Below the pieces are notes generated by a model that searched no databases, was not told the origin of the DNA, and was given only the letters and a program-made list of their open reading frames with translations. Below, in pieces: positions 37,185 through 45,593 of a DNA stretch of 64,000 nt. Position 1 is the stretch's first letter; the number at the start of each line of letters is the position of its first letter. The stretch spans positions 1-64,000 of the forward strand of contig NZ_RQUY01000002.1 of assembly GCF_003992125.1 (NCBI RefSeq), written 5' to 3'. A program made the position numbers and the translations under genes. Source of the DNA: Veillonella caviae (lineage in GTDB: Bacteria > Bacillota > Negativicutes > Veillonellales > Veillonellaceae).

Positions 37185-37793
37185 ATGATGAATGATACAG
37201 TTATGTTACTTCTATATGGCATCTTAGCCTACATTATTGGATCAATCCCAAGCGGTCTCATAATAGGTAAAACATTTTTTAATACCGATGTACGTCTGTA
37301 TGGGTCTAAGAATATTGGAGCTACTAATACCTATCGAGTTATTGGGATAAAAGCTGCATTACCAGTATTTCTATGTGATACAGCCAAAGGTGCAATTGGC
37401 GTTTTATTGTTCTCTAGCGTTGGTCCTATGTACATGATTCTTGGTGGCATATTGGCTATGATAGGTCACAACTGGTCTATTTTTCTTGAGTTTAAAGGGG
37501 GGCGAGGTGTAGCTACCGGATTAGGTGTTCTCATTGCCCTATCTCCATTAGTGGCACTCATTTGTTTTACTGTATGGGGGATTATAGTATACTTTACAAA
37601 AATTGTGTCTTTAGGTTCTATCGTAGCTGCAGCATTAGTACCATTTATGATGTACTTTACTAATGAGTCTCTATGGTTCATTGGTTTTGGTGGTGTGGCA
37701 GCGTTGTTTGTAATCATTAGACATAAAGATAATATTTCTCGTTTATTAGCTGGTAAAGAGTTGAAGGTAGAAAGGGTCAAAAAAGGTGACTAA
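37185..37793 (+). CDS. plsY: Acyl-phosphate:glycerol-3-phosphate acyltransferase PlsY
   Basis: The membrane enzyme that starts phospholipid synthesis from acyl-phosphate. It is 202 residues with about five helices; the conserved motifs are SIPSGLIIGK, GSKNIGATNTYRV and GHNWSIFLEFKGGRGVATG. ATG 37185 or 37188 is the start after GAGG. It lies between der and gpsA, and gpsA supplies its glycerol-3-phosphate. Confidence 0.94.
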   Translation: MMNDTVMLLLYGILAYIIGSIPSGLIIGKTFFNTDVRLYGSKNIGATNTYRVIGIKAALPVFLCDTAKGAIGVLLFSSVGPMYMILGGILAMIGHNWSIFLEFKGGRGVATGLGVLIALSPLVALICFTVWGIIVYFTKIVSLGSIVAAALVPFMMYFTNESLWFIGFGGVAALFVIIRHKDNISRLLAGKELKVERVKKGD

Positions 37794-37794
37794 T

Positions 37795-38793
37795 ATGAAT
37801 GTTGCTATTATTGGCTCAGGTAGTTGGGGCACAGCTTTAGCTATTAAATCAGTGGTTGCTGGCAATGATACAACATTATATTGTCGACGATCAGAATTGG
37901 CTGATTTACTATCTAATTGTCGAGAGAACACAGAGTATTTGCCGGGTGTAGATTTACCGGAAGCATTACATTTTACTTCTGATTTAGTATCTACCATTCA
38001 ACGTGCACAAATAGTTCTTATTGTGACACCATCTGTGCATGTTAGGAATGTGTTAAAAAGTATACGACCTTGTGTGCACAAAGAGCAGATTTTTGTGCTT
38101 TGTTCAAAAGGTGTGGAAAGAGAAACGGGGAAATTACTCACTACAGTAATGACTGAAGAATTAGCCGATACAGGTTGTCACATTGCAGTCCTAACAGGGC
38201 CAAATCATGCTGAAGAAGTAGGTCGTAATTTGCCAGCAGCCGCAGTAGTGGGAACAAAGTCTGATAGTGTAGCACAGAAAGTGCAAAAAGCTTTACATAG
38301 TAAAGAATTTCGTATTTATACTAGTTACGATTTTATCGGAGTAGAATTAGCAGGAGCGACGAAAAATATTATTGCTTTAGCAGCAGGCATAGTAGATGGT
38401 TTATCATTAGGCGATAATTGTAAAGCTCTATTATTAACTAGAGGTCTACACGAAATGACCCGTTTTGGCGTTGCCTTAGGTGCACAAAAAGAAACTTATG
38501 CTGGTTTAGCTGGAATGGGAGATTTAATTGCTACATGTATGAGTCAACATAGCCGCAATCGGGCAGCTGGTCAAGCATTAGCTGATGGGAAAAGTATGGA
38601 TTATATTATGAATCATACTAATATGGTGGTAGAAGGTTTTTTTGCAACTGCCATTGTCCGAAATATGGCGATAGAACATGGCGTCGATATGCCTATAACA
38701 CAGGCTTTATATGAGGTACTGTATGAAAATAAGTCTCCTAAATTGGCACTACAAGAGTTGATGAGTCGAAACAGTAAAATAGAAGTCTCTTAA
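37795..38793 (+). CDS. gpsA: Glycerol-3-phosphate dehydrogenase (NAD(P)+)
   Basis: Reduces dihydroxyacetone phosphate to glycerol-3-phosphate, the PlsY substrate. It is 332 residues, with NAD(P)-binding IIGSGSWGTALA and GATKNIIALAAGIVDGL (catalytic lysine), plus LAGMGDLIATC. The start is ATG 37795, 6 bases after AAAAGGTG. Confidence 0.95.
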   Translation: MNVAIIGSGSWGTALAIKSVVAGNDTTLYCRRSELADLLSNCRENTEYLPGVDLPEALHFTSDLVSTIQRAQIVLIVTPSVHVRNVLKSIRPCVHKEQIFVLCSKGVERETGKLLTTVMTEELADTGCHIAVLTGPNHAEEVGRNLPAAAVVGTKSDSVAQKVQKALHSKEFRIYTSYDFIGVELAGATKNIIALAAGIVDGLSLGDNCKALLLTRGLHEMTRFGVALGAQKETYAGLAGMGDLIATCMSQHSRNRAAGQALADGKSMDYIMNHTNMVVEGFFATAIVRNMAIEHGVDMPITQALYEVLYENKSPKLALQELMSRNSKIEVS

Positions 38794-38862
38794 TTATAAA
38801 AGACACTTTTATTTTGATTATTTATATACTATAATTAATGAGTATAATCATGTGAGGATTGT

Positions 38863-39414
38863 ATGCGAATTATTGGAGGCACTGCAAAGGGACACGCTAT
38901 AAAATCACCTAAAGGGATTGATACGAGACCTACGTTGGATCGTGTGCGTGAAAGTATCTTTAATGTACTTGCTCATAGAGGGCTTGGTGGATCGTCTGTA
39001 TTAGATTTGTTTTCTGGTACTGGTGCCATTGCTATTGAAGCTTTGAGTCGTGGAGCAGCTAGCGCTACTGCAGTAGATTTTAGAACAGGAAAATTAATTT
39101 TAGAAAATGCCATGCACTGTCGCGTGGAATCTAAATTAACCATTCTTTCCAAGAAACTTTCACAAGTGCAATATTTTATAGAAAACCAGCAGTTCGACTA
39201 TATTTTTTCTGATCCACCATATCAGAAAGGTTTTATACAAGACACCATAAATTTAGTAGAAAATCATAATTTACTATCCCAAGGAGGGATTGTTATATTA
39301 GAACATCATAAAGATGAAGTGTTTACTACGCCAAATACATGGGAATGTATAAAAGAACAGAAATTTGGGTACACCATGGTTTCCTATTTTGTGAAACCTA
39401 GTGAAAGGAGCTAG
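38863..39414 (+). CDS. rsmD: 16S rRNA (guanine966-N2)-methyltransferase
   Basis: A 183-residue SAM-dependent enzyme; it carries LDLFSGTGAIAIEALSRGA (SAM site) and SDPPY (catalytic). It lies 4 bases before coaD, the usual Firmicute pairing. Confidence 0.93.
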   Translation: MRIIGGTAKGHAIKSPKGIDTRPTLDRVRESIFNVLAHRGLGGSSVLDLFSGTGAIAIEALSRGAASATAVDFRTGKLILENAMHCRVESKLTILSKKLSQVQYFIENQQFDYIFSDPPYQKGFIQDTINLVENHNLLSQGGIVILEHHKDEVFTTPNTWECIKEQKFGYTMVSYFVKPSERS

Positions 39415-39418
39415 ACCT

Positions 39419-39910
39419 TTGCGAATCGGAGTTTGTCCAGGGAGTTTTGATCCAGTAACAAATGGTCATATTGACATTTTTGAACGAGGAAGTCGTTTAG
39501 TAGACAAGTTAATTATTGCAGTAAGTACAAATCCAAACAAGAATTCCTTATTTTCTATGGAAGAGCGTGTTGAAATGATCCGCAATTCTGTAAAACATAT
39601 TCCTAATGTGGAAATTGACTGCACTGGTGGTTTATTGAATGAATATGTTAAGTCTAAAGACGCTACCATTATCATCCGTGGTCTTAGAGCGCTCAGTGAT
39701 TTTGAATACGAGTTCCAGCGAGCTTTGTTTGCAAAATTTTTAGATGATGATATTGAGACTGTTTTTATTATGACAAATAACAAATATTCCTTTGTTAGCT
39801 CTACAGGAATTAGGGAATTAGCCAAGTTTGGTGGGAAACTAGATGGGCTTGTTCCTGAAGAAGTCAAAGCAAGATTAGAAGAACGCTTTTGTAACATTGA
39901 TAATAAATAA
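39419..39910 (+). CDS. coaD: Phosphopantetheine adenylyltransferase
   Basis: The penultimate step of coenzyme A synthesis. It is 163 residues with PGSFDPVTNGHIDI and the C-terminal YSFVSSTGIRELAK. The start is TTG 39419 (MRIGVCPGSF), 8 bases after AAAGGAG; the in-frame GTG 39401 lies in the end of rsmD. Confidence 0.94.
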   Translation: MRIGVCPGSFDPVTNGHIDIFERGSRLVDKLIIAVSTNPNKNSLFSMEERVEMIRNSVKHIPNVEIDCTGGLLNEYVKSKDATIIIRGLRALSDFEYEFQRALFAKFLDDDIETVFIMTNNKYSFVSSTGIRELAKFGGKLDGLVPEEVKARLEERFCNIDNK

Positions 39911-39924
39911 TAGGAGTGAACCGA

Positions 39925-40383
39925 ATGAAAACAGAAAAATTACTTGAAGATTTGGAAGTGCTTATCGAATCTAGTAGCCGTATTCCGATGACTACAAAAC
40001 GCATGGTAGAAGAAGATGAAATTATGCGTATTATTGATGCTATTCAAGAATCTTTACCTCTTGAACTAGATGAATCTCGCCGTATTGTTGCTGAAAAGGA
40101 CAAAGTACTAGCCGATGCACAACGCCAAGCGGAAACATTAATCGATCAAGCAAAAGATTACATTGCTCAGTTGACTGCGGAAAGCGAACTTGTTAAACAA
40201 GCACAAGAACAAGCAAACCAAATTATCAATGCAGCAAATCAATCTTCTGAAGAATTAAAATCTAGTTCGATTCAATATGCTGGTGATGTATTGAAATATG
40301 TAGAAAACAACTTGGAAAAAACATTAGAAAGCCTTCGCCAAAATCGGGAAAGTTTAAAACAAAACGAACAAAAAGCTGAGTAA
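39925..40383 (+). CDS. Coiled-coil protein encoded after coaD
   Basis: A 152-residue charged, alpha-helical protein without cysteine or membrane segments. After a ~55-residue start with IPMTTKRMVEEDEIMRIID, a long coiled coil rich in Gln, Glu, Ala and Lys runs from about 55 to the end and contains an ATP-synthase-subunit-b-like stretch (ADAQRQAETLIDQAKDYIA). DivIVA/ATPase-subunit-like proteins of this type follow coaD in other Firmicutes. The function is unknown. The start ATG 39925 follows TAGGAG. Confidence 0.7.
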   Translation: MKTEKLLEDLEVLIESSSRIPMTTKRMVEEDEIMRIIDAIQESLPLELDESRRIVAEKDKVLADAQRQAETLIDQAKDYIAQLTAESELVKQAQEQANQIINAANQSSEELKSSSIQYAGDVLKYVENNLEKTLESLRQNRESLKQNEQKAE

Positions 40384-40443
40384 TATAAACATAAGACCTC
40401 TCTTGCCAATATATATAGCGAGAGAGGTCTTATGTTTATATTA
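40381..40443. terminator. 23-base perfect inverted repeat holding both convergent stop codons
   Basis: Positions 40381-40403 and 40421-40443 are exact complements around a 17-base loop. The left arm starts with the TAA of the coiled-coil gene, and the right arm ends with the TTA (TAA on the minus strand) of rqcH. There is no pure T tract, but the arms are AT-rich at the base. Confidence 0.75.
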
Positions 40444-42153
40444 TTCCTCATAAGTAGGCGGCTTTTCTGGTTCGACAGTCATAGTTTGATGTGTACTAAA
40501 GATGACAAAGCCAAGCGGTGATTTTGGTGGTTTCTTAATATTTTTTATATAAGTATAATCTACAGGAACTTTTGATGTGTTTCGCGCTTTGCTGAAATAG
40601 GCAGCATATTTGGCTACTTGGGAAATAATCATATCGTCTAACTCATGATCAGTCCGTAATATAAGATGAGAACCTTGGATATTTTGTGTATGGAACCACA
40701 TATCATTTGGTTTAGCAAAGCGATGTGTTAAATATTCATTTTGTTGATTGTTACGGCCAATATAAAGCTCACCTTCTGGTATGGTAAGGTGAATATAATT
40801 AGATTTCCCTAATTTATAGGATAAAGGCTTTTTAGATTTTTTGATAATTCCTGCCTCCATACATTCGTGACGAATTTCCTCTAATGATTCTCGAGTTGTG
40901 GCTAAGGAGAGGCTATATAAAATAGAGTTTAAATACTCTAGTTTTATAGTACTTTGATCTAATTGGTAACGACCGCTAATCATGCGATTTTTTAATTTTG
41001 TATATAATTTGTAATAGGTTTGTCCATTTTCTATAATAGTAAATTGCGGTTTTAGTGGAATTGTTATCATTTCTTGTGATTCAGATAGCAGATTTGGTAC
41101 ATTTAAGCTCGTTTGATATTGTACTTGTAAATGGCCATTAATCATTAATAAATCACCATACAATTTATAGGTATCCATTTTATCCGCATCGTCTAATTCT
41201 TTTTTGATTTTTTCGTGACGGATTTCTTCTTTTTTGATAGCTTGTGTTATAACTTTTTTTAACTCTCTATCCGCTGTATGTATAGAGCCCTGAGTTTGTA
41301 TGGATTCATCTATGGCTTCAGATATTGTTTCATAGGTTTTTACAAGCGTTCCGGTAAGTAATGGTATAGGGGTTTGTTGCTTTTTTCCATTAACATCATA
41401 TATGTATAATTGATGGGCTACTTCTAATTGGGTCCGCAATATATGGAGTGCATTGGCCAATCCTTGTAATTCTCCAATCGTTAATGTATCAAAATCTTCT
41501 TGACCAGTTAATTTTGAAAGCTGTAATACATAGTCTATTAGAGATTTACCAAAACCATTAAAAATTTTACGAATTGTTTGCGATACACTACCTTCCCCAA
41601 ATGACTGTAACAGGTTTAATATTTCTGTATTATTAAAGTCTAATAGAGCTACACGGCTAGAATTAGGTGGTAGCTCGTAAATTAATTTAGGGCTAATAGA
41701 ACGCTCTCGATTCATGAGGGGGGACACGTGAATAAGGGCTTCTAAAATGATATCTTGTTGTACAAAGATACAATTAGAATATTTTCCCATTAATTCTACA
41801 TACATGTATGTAGTCGTAATGGATCCATCTAATTCCAAGTTATCAATATGGATACAAATAATACGGTCTCCATTAATTTGCTCTACCTTTGTGATACGGC
41901 TATTTTCGATATGCTTTCGTAAAAACATACATAAGGAACTTGGTTCTTTTGGCAAGTCCTGTATGGGTTTGCTTACATATAAAGCTGGATTAGAACCTAC
42001 TGTAATGATGAAATTCACATCATTATTATTGGCTCTCACCTTGAATAATAAGGTATGTTTATCGATTTGATATAATTTTTGTATTTGTCCTGACTGTAGT
42101 TGCGTATTTAATTCTTTGCAAAGTACAGACAGTGTTAAACCATCTAAGTTCAT
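40441..42153 (-). CDS. rqcH: NFACT-family ribosome quality-control factor RqcH
   Basis: A 570-residue protein of the NFACT (FbpA) family: an NFACT-N domain (MNLDGLTLSVLCKELNTQL), helix-hairpin and coiled-coil regions around residues 250-340, and an NFACT-R domain (RFAKPNDMWFHTQNIQGSHLILR). In Bacillus, RqcH binds stalled 50S subunits and adds alanine tails that mark the peptide for degradation. It was earlier described as a fibronectin-binding protein. It is the second minus-strand gene, divergent from yicC. Confidence 0.9.
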   Translation of the reverse strand: MNLDGLTLSVLCKELNTQLQSGQIQKLYQIDKHTLLFKVRANNNDVNFIITVGSNPALYVSKPIQDLPKEPSSLCMFLRKHIENSRITKVEQINGDRIICIHIDNLELDGSITTTYMYVELMGKYSNCIFVQQDIILEALIHVSPLMNRERSISPKLIYELPPNSSRVALLDFNNTEILNLLQSFGEGSVSQTIRKIFNGFGKSLIDYVLQLSKLTGQEDFDTLTIGELQGLANALHILRTQLEVAHQLYIYDVNGKKQQTPIPLLTGTLVKTYETISEAIDESIQTQGSIHTADRELKKVITQAIKKEEIRHEKIKKELDDADKMDTYKLYGDLLMINGHLQVQYQTSLNVPNLLSESQEMITIPLKPQFTIIENGQTYYKLYTKLKNRMISGRYQLDQSTIKLEYLNSILYSLSLATTRESLEEIRHECMEAGIIKKSKKPLSYKLGKSNYIHLTIPEGELYIGRNNQQNEYLTHRFAKPNDMWFHTQNIQGSHLILRTDHELDDMIISQVAKYAAYFSKARNTSKVPVDYTYIKNIKKPPKSPLGFVIFSTHQTMTVEPEKPPTYEE

Positions 42154-42183
42154 AATGCTCCTTTTTTAATATTTAATGTATCT

Positions 42184-42192
42184 AGTATACCA
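42184..42192 (-). promoter_or_regulatory. Candidate extended -10 promoter of rqcH
   Basis: On the minus strand this reads TGGTATACT, an extended -10 (TGn-TATACT) about 31 bases before the start codon. No good -35 box is visible. Confidence 0.4.
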
Positions 42193-42206
42193 TAGAAATC
42201 CAAGTA

Positions 42207-42235
42207 TTAACTTAGTGGAAGTATCATGTTACAAT
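42207..42235 (+). promoter_or_regulatory. Candidate promoter of the yicC operon
   Basis: TTAACT (42207-42212) and TACAAT (42230-42235) are separated by 17 bases. Transcription would begin just before the AAGGAGG site, giving a leader of only ~15 bases. Confidence 0.5.
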
Positions 42236-42255
42236 AAATGAAAAGGAGGCATCCT

Positions 42256-43137
42256 ATGAAGAGCATGACTGGATTTGGAAGGAGTACCCAGCTCGTAGAT
42301 GGGTTACAATGTACAATTGAAATCAAATCGGTAAACGCCCGATTTTTAGATATTACTATACGGAATCCTAAACAGCTAAATTGTGTTGAGCATATTATGA
42401 GAAGTCGTATTCAACAGTATTTACAGAGAGGAAAAGTAGATGTTTTTGTCACTTTAGATGATTATAGTGAGCGAGAAAAAGAATTTACTATTAACCGTGT
42501 TTTAAAAGAACAAATTCAACATATTTTGGTACATGAAGGTTTTTACCATACAGAATCACAAGTACCGCTAGAATCAATAATGGCTATATCTAGTGATTGG
42601 ATTCAAGGAAAAGAAGCCGATGTAGATGAGGCTGTTTTGACCTCGTTAGTGGTAACAACTATTGATGAGGCTTTAGAGTCTCTCGTGTCTATGCGTACTC
42701 ATGAAGGATTGCATCTACAAGGTGATTTATTGAACAGGCTTTCACAAATGGAAGACATTGTACAATATATAGATGAACATAAATTGGTAGCTGTTGAAAA
42801 TTATAAACTATATATTGAAAATAAGTTAGTAGATATACTAGCGGCTCATACTGTATCTATTAATGAAGATAGAGTGCTACAAGAGGTGGCATTATTAGCT
42901 GATAAAACAGATATAACAGAAGAGATTGTCCGATTTAGGTCACATGTGGTACAATTAAAAAACACACTTATGAAAGAAGGTCCAATTGGTCGGAAGCTTG
43001 ATTTTATCATTCAAGAAATGAATCGAGAAGTTAATACTATGGGATCAAAAGCTATGGATATTGCATTAACAGACCGTGTGGTACAATTGAAATGTGAGTT
43101 AGAGAAAATTAGAGAGCAAGTACAAAATATAGAGTAA
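42256..43137 (+). CDS. yicC: YicC-family endoribonuclease
   Basis: A 293-residue protein: the N-terminal domain begins [10 protein letters not shown], and the DUF1732 C-terminal domain contains [24 protein letters not shown]. YicC/YloC proteins are RNases. It leads the yicC-remA-gmk-rpoZ-coaBC block typical of Firmicutes. The start ATG 42256 follows AAGGAGG. Confidence 0.93.
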   Translation: MKSMTGFGRSTQLVDGLQCTIEIKSVNARFLDITIRNPKQLNCVEHIMRSRIQQYLQRGKVDVFVTLDDYSEREKEFTINRVLKEQIQHILVHEGFYHTESQVPLESIMAISSDWIQGKEADVDEAVLTSLVVTTIDEALESLVSMRTHEGLHLQGDLLNRLSQMEDIVQYIDEHKLVAVENYKLYIENKLVDILAAHTVSINEDRVLQEVALLADKTDITEEIVRFRSHVVQLKNTLMKEGPIGRKLDFIIQEMNREVNTMGSKAMDIALTDRVVQLKCELEKIREQVQNIE

Positions 43138-43148
43138 GGAGGCATATT

Positions 43149-43418
43149 ATGAGTATCCAGTTACTAAACATTGGTTTTGGTAATATGGTGTCAGCTAATC
43201 GCGTTATCGCCATTATTAGTCCTGAATCGGCACCGATTAAACGGATGGTTCAAGATGCAAGAGATAAGAGTCTCCTAGTTGATGCTACATATGGTCGTAA
43301 AACAAGAGCTGTACTAGTTATGGATAGTGGTCAAATTGTTTTATCTGCTATACAGCCTGAAACGGTGGCACATCGTATAGTACAACATGAAGTAGATGAA
43401 GAGTCTGTGGAAGCTTAG
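43149..43418 (+). CDS. remA: RemA-family regulator (DUF370)
   Basis: An 89-residue protein. [28 protein letters not shown] is the RemA pattern; in Bacillus, RemA binds DNA and activates biofilm matrix genes. It sits before gmk, as in Bacillus (ylzA). A role in biofilm control here is only inferred. Confidence 0.92.
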   Translation: MSIQLLNIGFGNMVSANRVIAIISPESAPIKRMVQDARDKSLLVDATYGRKTRAVLVMDSGQIVLSAIQPETVAHRIVQHEVDEESVEA

Positions 43419-43426
43419 GAGTTCAT

Positions 43427-44056
43427 ATGTCAGATAGAGGATTATTAATCGTCATATCCGGTCCATCTGGTGCAGGGAAAGGAACAATATGTTCTAATAT
43501 ACGTGGCGAAATGCCTAATTTAGTATATTCTGTATCCATGACTACACGTGAACCACGGGTGGGCGAAGTTGAGGGCGTCAATTATTTTTTCCGCTCAAAG
43601 GAAGAGTTTGAAACTTTATTGTCAGAAGATGCTTTTTTAGAGTATGCTAAGGTATATGATAATTACTATGGTACGCCTAAACAGCATGTGATGGATTTAT
43701 TAGATGACGGTAAAAGCGTGCTCCTAGAAATCGATATACAAGGGGCTATGCAGGTAAAAGAGCGCTTTAGTGATGCTGTATTTATTTATATTGTGCCGCC
43801 ATCTTTGACAGAATTATCAGAGCGATTGCATAATCGTGGTACCGATGCGAAAGAAGTTATCGATAAGCGATTGTCTTTAGCTTGTTCTGAGTTGGCATTA
43901 GCTCATCGTTATGACTATATAGTGGTCAATGATGATTTAAGAGATGCATCAGAAAAGGTGGCATCTATTTTACGAGCTGAGTCTTGTAAAATTAGTCGAA
44001 ATAAAGAACAAATCCAATATATATATAAACAATATCAAGAGTCTAAGGAGAAGTGA
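43427..44056 (+). CDS. gmk: Guanylate kinase
   Basis: Converts GMP to GDP. It is 209 residues; the P-loop is SGPSGAGKGTIC, followed by SVSMTTREPRVGEVEGVNYFF. Length and motifs are normal. It is a known target of (p)ppGpp in Firmicutes. Confidence 0.96.
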   Translation: MSDRGLLIVISGPSGAGKGTICSNIRGEMPNLVYSVSMTTREPRVGEVEGVNYFFRSKEEFETLLSEDAFLEYAKVYDNYYGTPKQHVMDLLDDGKSVLLEIDIQGAMQVKERFSDAVFIYIVPPSLTELSERLHNRGTDAKEVIDKRLSLACSELALAHRYDYIVVNDDLRDASEKVASILRAESCKISRNKEQIQYIYKQYQESKEK

Positions 44057-44060
44057 TAGT

Positions 44061-44276
44061 ATGATGGTAAAACCTCCATTGAAAACATTAGAAAATCGTG
44101 TAGACAGTAAATACACATTGGTTACATTAGCAGCGAAACGCGCTCGTGAATTAACTGATGGCGAGCCTTGCTTAGCTGTTGATATTCATAACACAGATAA
44201 ACCCGTTTCTTTAGCATTTTATGAAATCGCCGAAGGTGAAGTTACATATAAACGCACAAAAGAAGGTATTAAATAA
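44061..44276 (+). CDS. rpoZ: RNA polymerase omega subunit
   Basis: A 71-residue protein starting MMVKPPLKTLENRVDSKYTLVTLAAKRAREL, the omega pattern. It helps assemble RNA polymerase. ATG 44061 follows AAGGAG by 10 bases. The C-terminal part carries an extra AFYEIAEGEVTYKRT segment, as in other Firmicutes. Confidence 0.94.
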   Translation: MMVKPPLKTLENRVDSKYTLVTLAAKRARELTDGEPCLAVDIHNTDKPVSLAFYEIAEGEVTYKRTKEGIK

Positions 44277-44282
44277 TTAATT

Positions 44283-44317
44283 AAATTCCTTGTACTCTGA
44301 GAGTGCAAGGAATTTTT
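44283..44317 (+). terminator. Terminator after rpoZ
   Basis: AAATTCCTTG...CAAGGAATTT, with an inner ACTC/GAGT helix joined by a T-G pair, followed by T residues. coaBC therefore probably depends on read-through or its own promoter. Confidence 0.85.
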
Positions 44318-44330
44318 AGAAAGGAAAACT

Positions 44331-45536
44331 ATGCGAGGAAAACATATTATTGTAGGTGTATCTGCAGGTATTGCAGCATATAAAGCTATTGAAGTAGTGA
44401 GTCGTCTGCGTAAAGCTGGTGCTGAAGTTAAGGTGGTGATGACGAAGAATGCCACTCATATTGCTACGCCTTTAACTTTTGGAGAAATTAGTAATCATCC
44501 TGTGGCGATTGATATGTGGGAAGAAATACATGACTGGAATGTAGAGCATATTGCCTTAGCGACTTGGGCAGATGCGTATATCGTTGTACCCGCTACAGCC
44601 AATGTAATTGGAAAAATCAATGCTGGTATTGCTGATGATATGTTAACGACCACCATTATGGCTACACCAGCACCTAAATTCCTCTGTCCTGCGATGAATA
44701 CGGAAATGTATAACAATCCTATTGTGCAACGAAATTTAGCCGATTTGCGATCCTTAGGATACCATATTATGGAGCCTGAAGTAGGTTGGCTAGCTTGTGG
44801 TGTTACTGGTCCTGGTAGATTGCCATCGCCTGAATTTATTGTACAATGGCTTACAGAACAATTATCTTCTCTTGAGAATAAGCATTTATTAGATGGAAAA
44901 ACTGTAGTTGTCACTGCTGGTGGAACACAGGAATATATTGATCCTGTGCGTTATATTGGAAATCGTTCGAGCGGGAAAATGGGGTATGCCATTGCAGCAG
45001 AAGCAGCTCGTCAAGGGGCTCGTGTTATTTTAGTGAGTGCTCCCACATCTTTGTCAGTACCAGCTAATGTTGAATTAGTAGCCGTTGATTCTGCTCGGTC
45101 TATGAAAGAAGCCGTGGATCGTTTATATGATTCTGTTGATATAGTTATTATGGCTGCTGCTGTATCTGATTTTAGAGTGGCTAATAAAGCAGAACAAAAA
45201 ATTAAGAAAATGGAATCTATGACTTTAGAACTTGTTAAGAATCCTGATATTTTACAAAGCTTAGGAGAACGTAAGACACATCAATTATTGGTGGGATTTG
45301 CGGCAGAAACAGAGCATGTAGTTGAATATGGTCAAGATAAGGTAAAACGTAAACATCTTGATATGCTAGTTGCTAATGATGTAAGTAAAGCAAATGCGGG
45401 ATTTAATGTTGATACAAATGAAGGCTATTTTTTATATCCAAATCGTGAGCCAAAAGTAATGCAAAATATGAAAAAATCTGAATTAGCTCGTCATATTATA
45501 AGGGAAATTTCTGATTTGTTATCTTTTAAGTCATAG
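44331..45536 (+). CDS. coaBC: Bifunctional CoaBC (PPC synthetase/decarboxylase)
   Basis: A 401-residue bifunctional enzyme of CoA synthesis. The N-terminal flavoprotein CoaC has VSAGIAAYKAIEVVSRL and the CPAMNTEMYNNP motif with the catalytic site; C-terminal CoaB has VTAGGTQEYIDPVRYIGNRS and AEQKIKK. It joins cysteine to phosphopantothenate, then decarboxylates it. It comes before the sulfate-type transporter. Confidence 0.95.
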   Translation: MRGKHIIVGVSAGIAAYKAIEVVSRLRKAGAEVKVVMTKNATHIATPLTFGEISNHPVAIDMWEEIHDWNVEHIALATWADAYIVVPATANVIGKINAGIADDMLTTTIMATPAPKFLCPAMNTEMYNNPIVQRNLADLRSLGYHIMEPEVGWLACGVTGPGRLPSPEFIVQWLTEQLSSLENKHLLDGKTVVVTAGGTQEYIDPVRYIGNRSSGKMGYAIAAEAARQGARVILVSAPTSLSVPANVELVAVDSARSMKEAVDRLYDSVDIVIMAAAVSDFRVANKAEQKIKKMESMTLELVKNPDILQSLGERKTHQLLVGFAAETEHVVEYGQDKVKRKHLDMLVANDVSKANAGFNVDTNEGYFLYPNREPKVMQNMKKSELARHIIREISDLLSFKS

Positions 45537-45593
45537 TGTATTGTATGATTGTTACTTAATTATTGCTCGTTATTAGAAAGAAGTGTTATAAAT

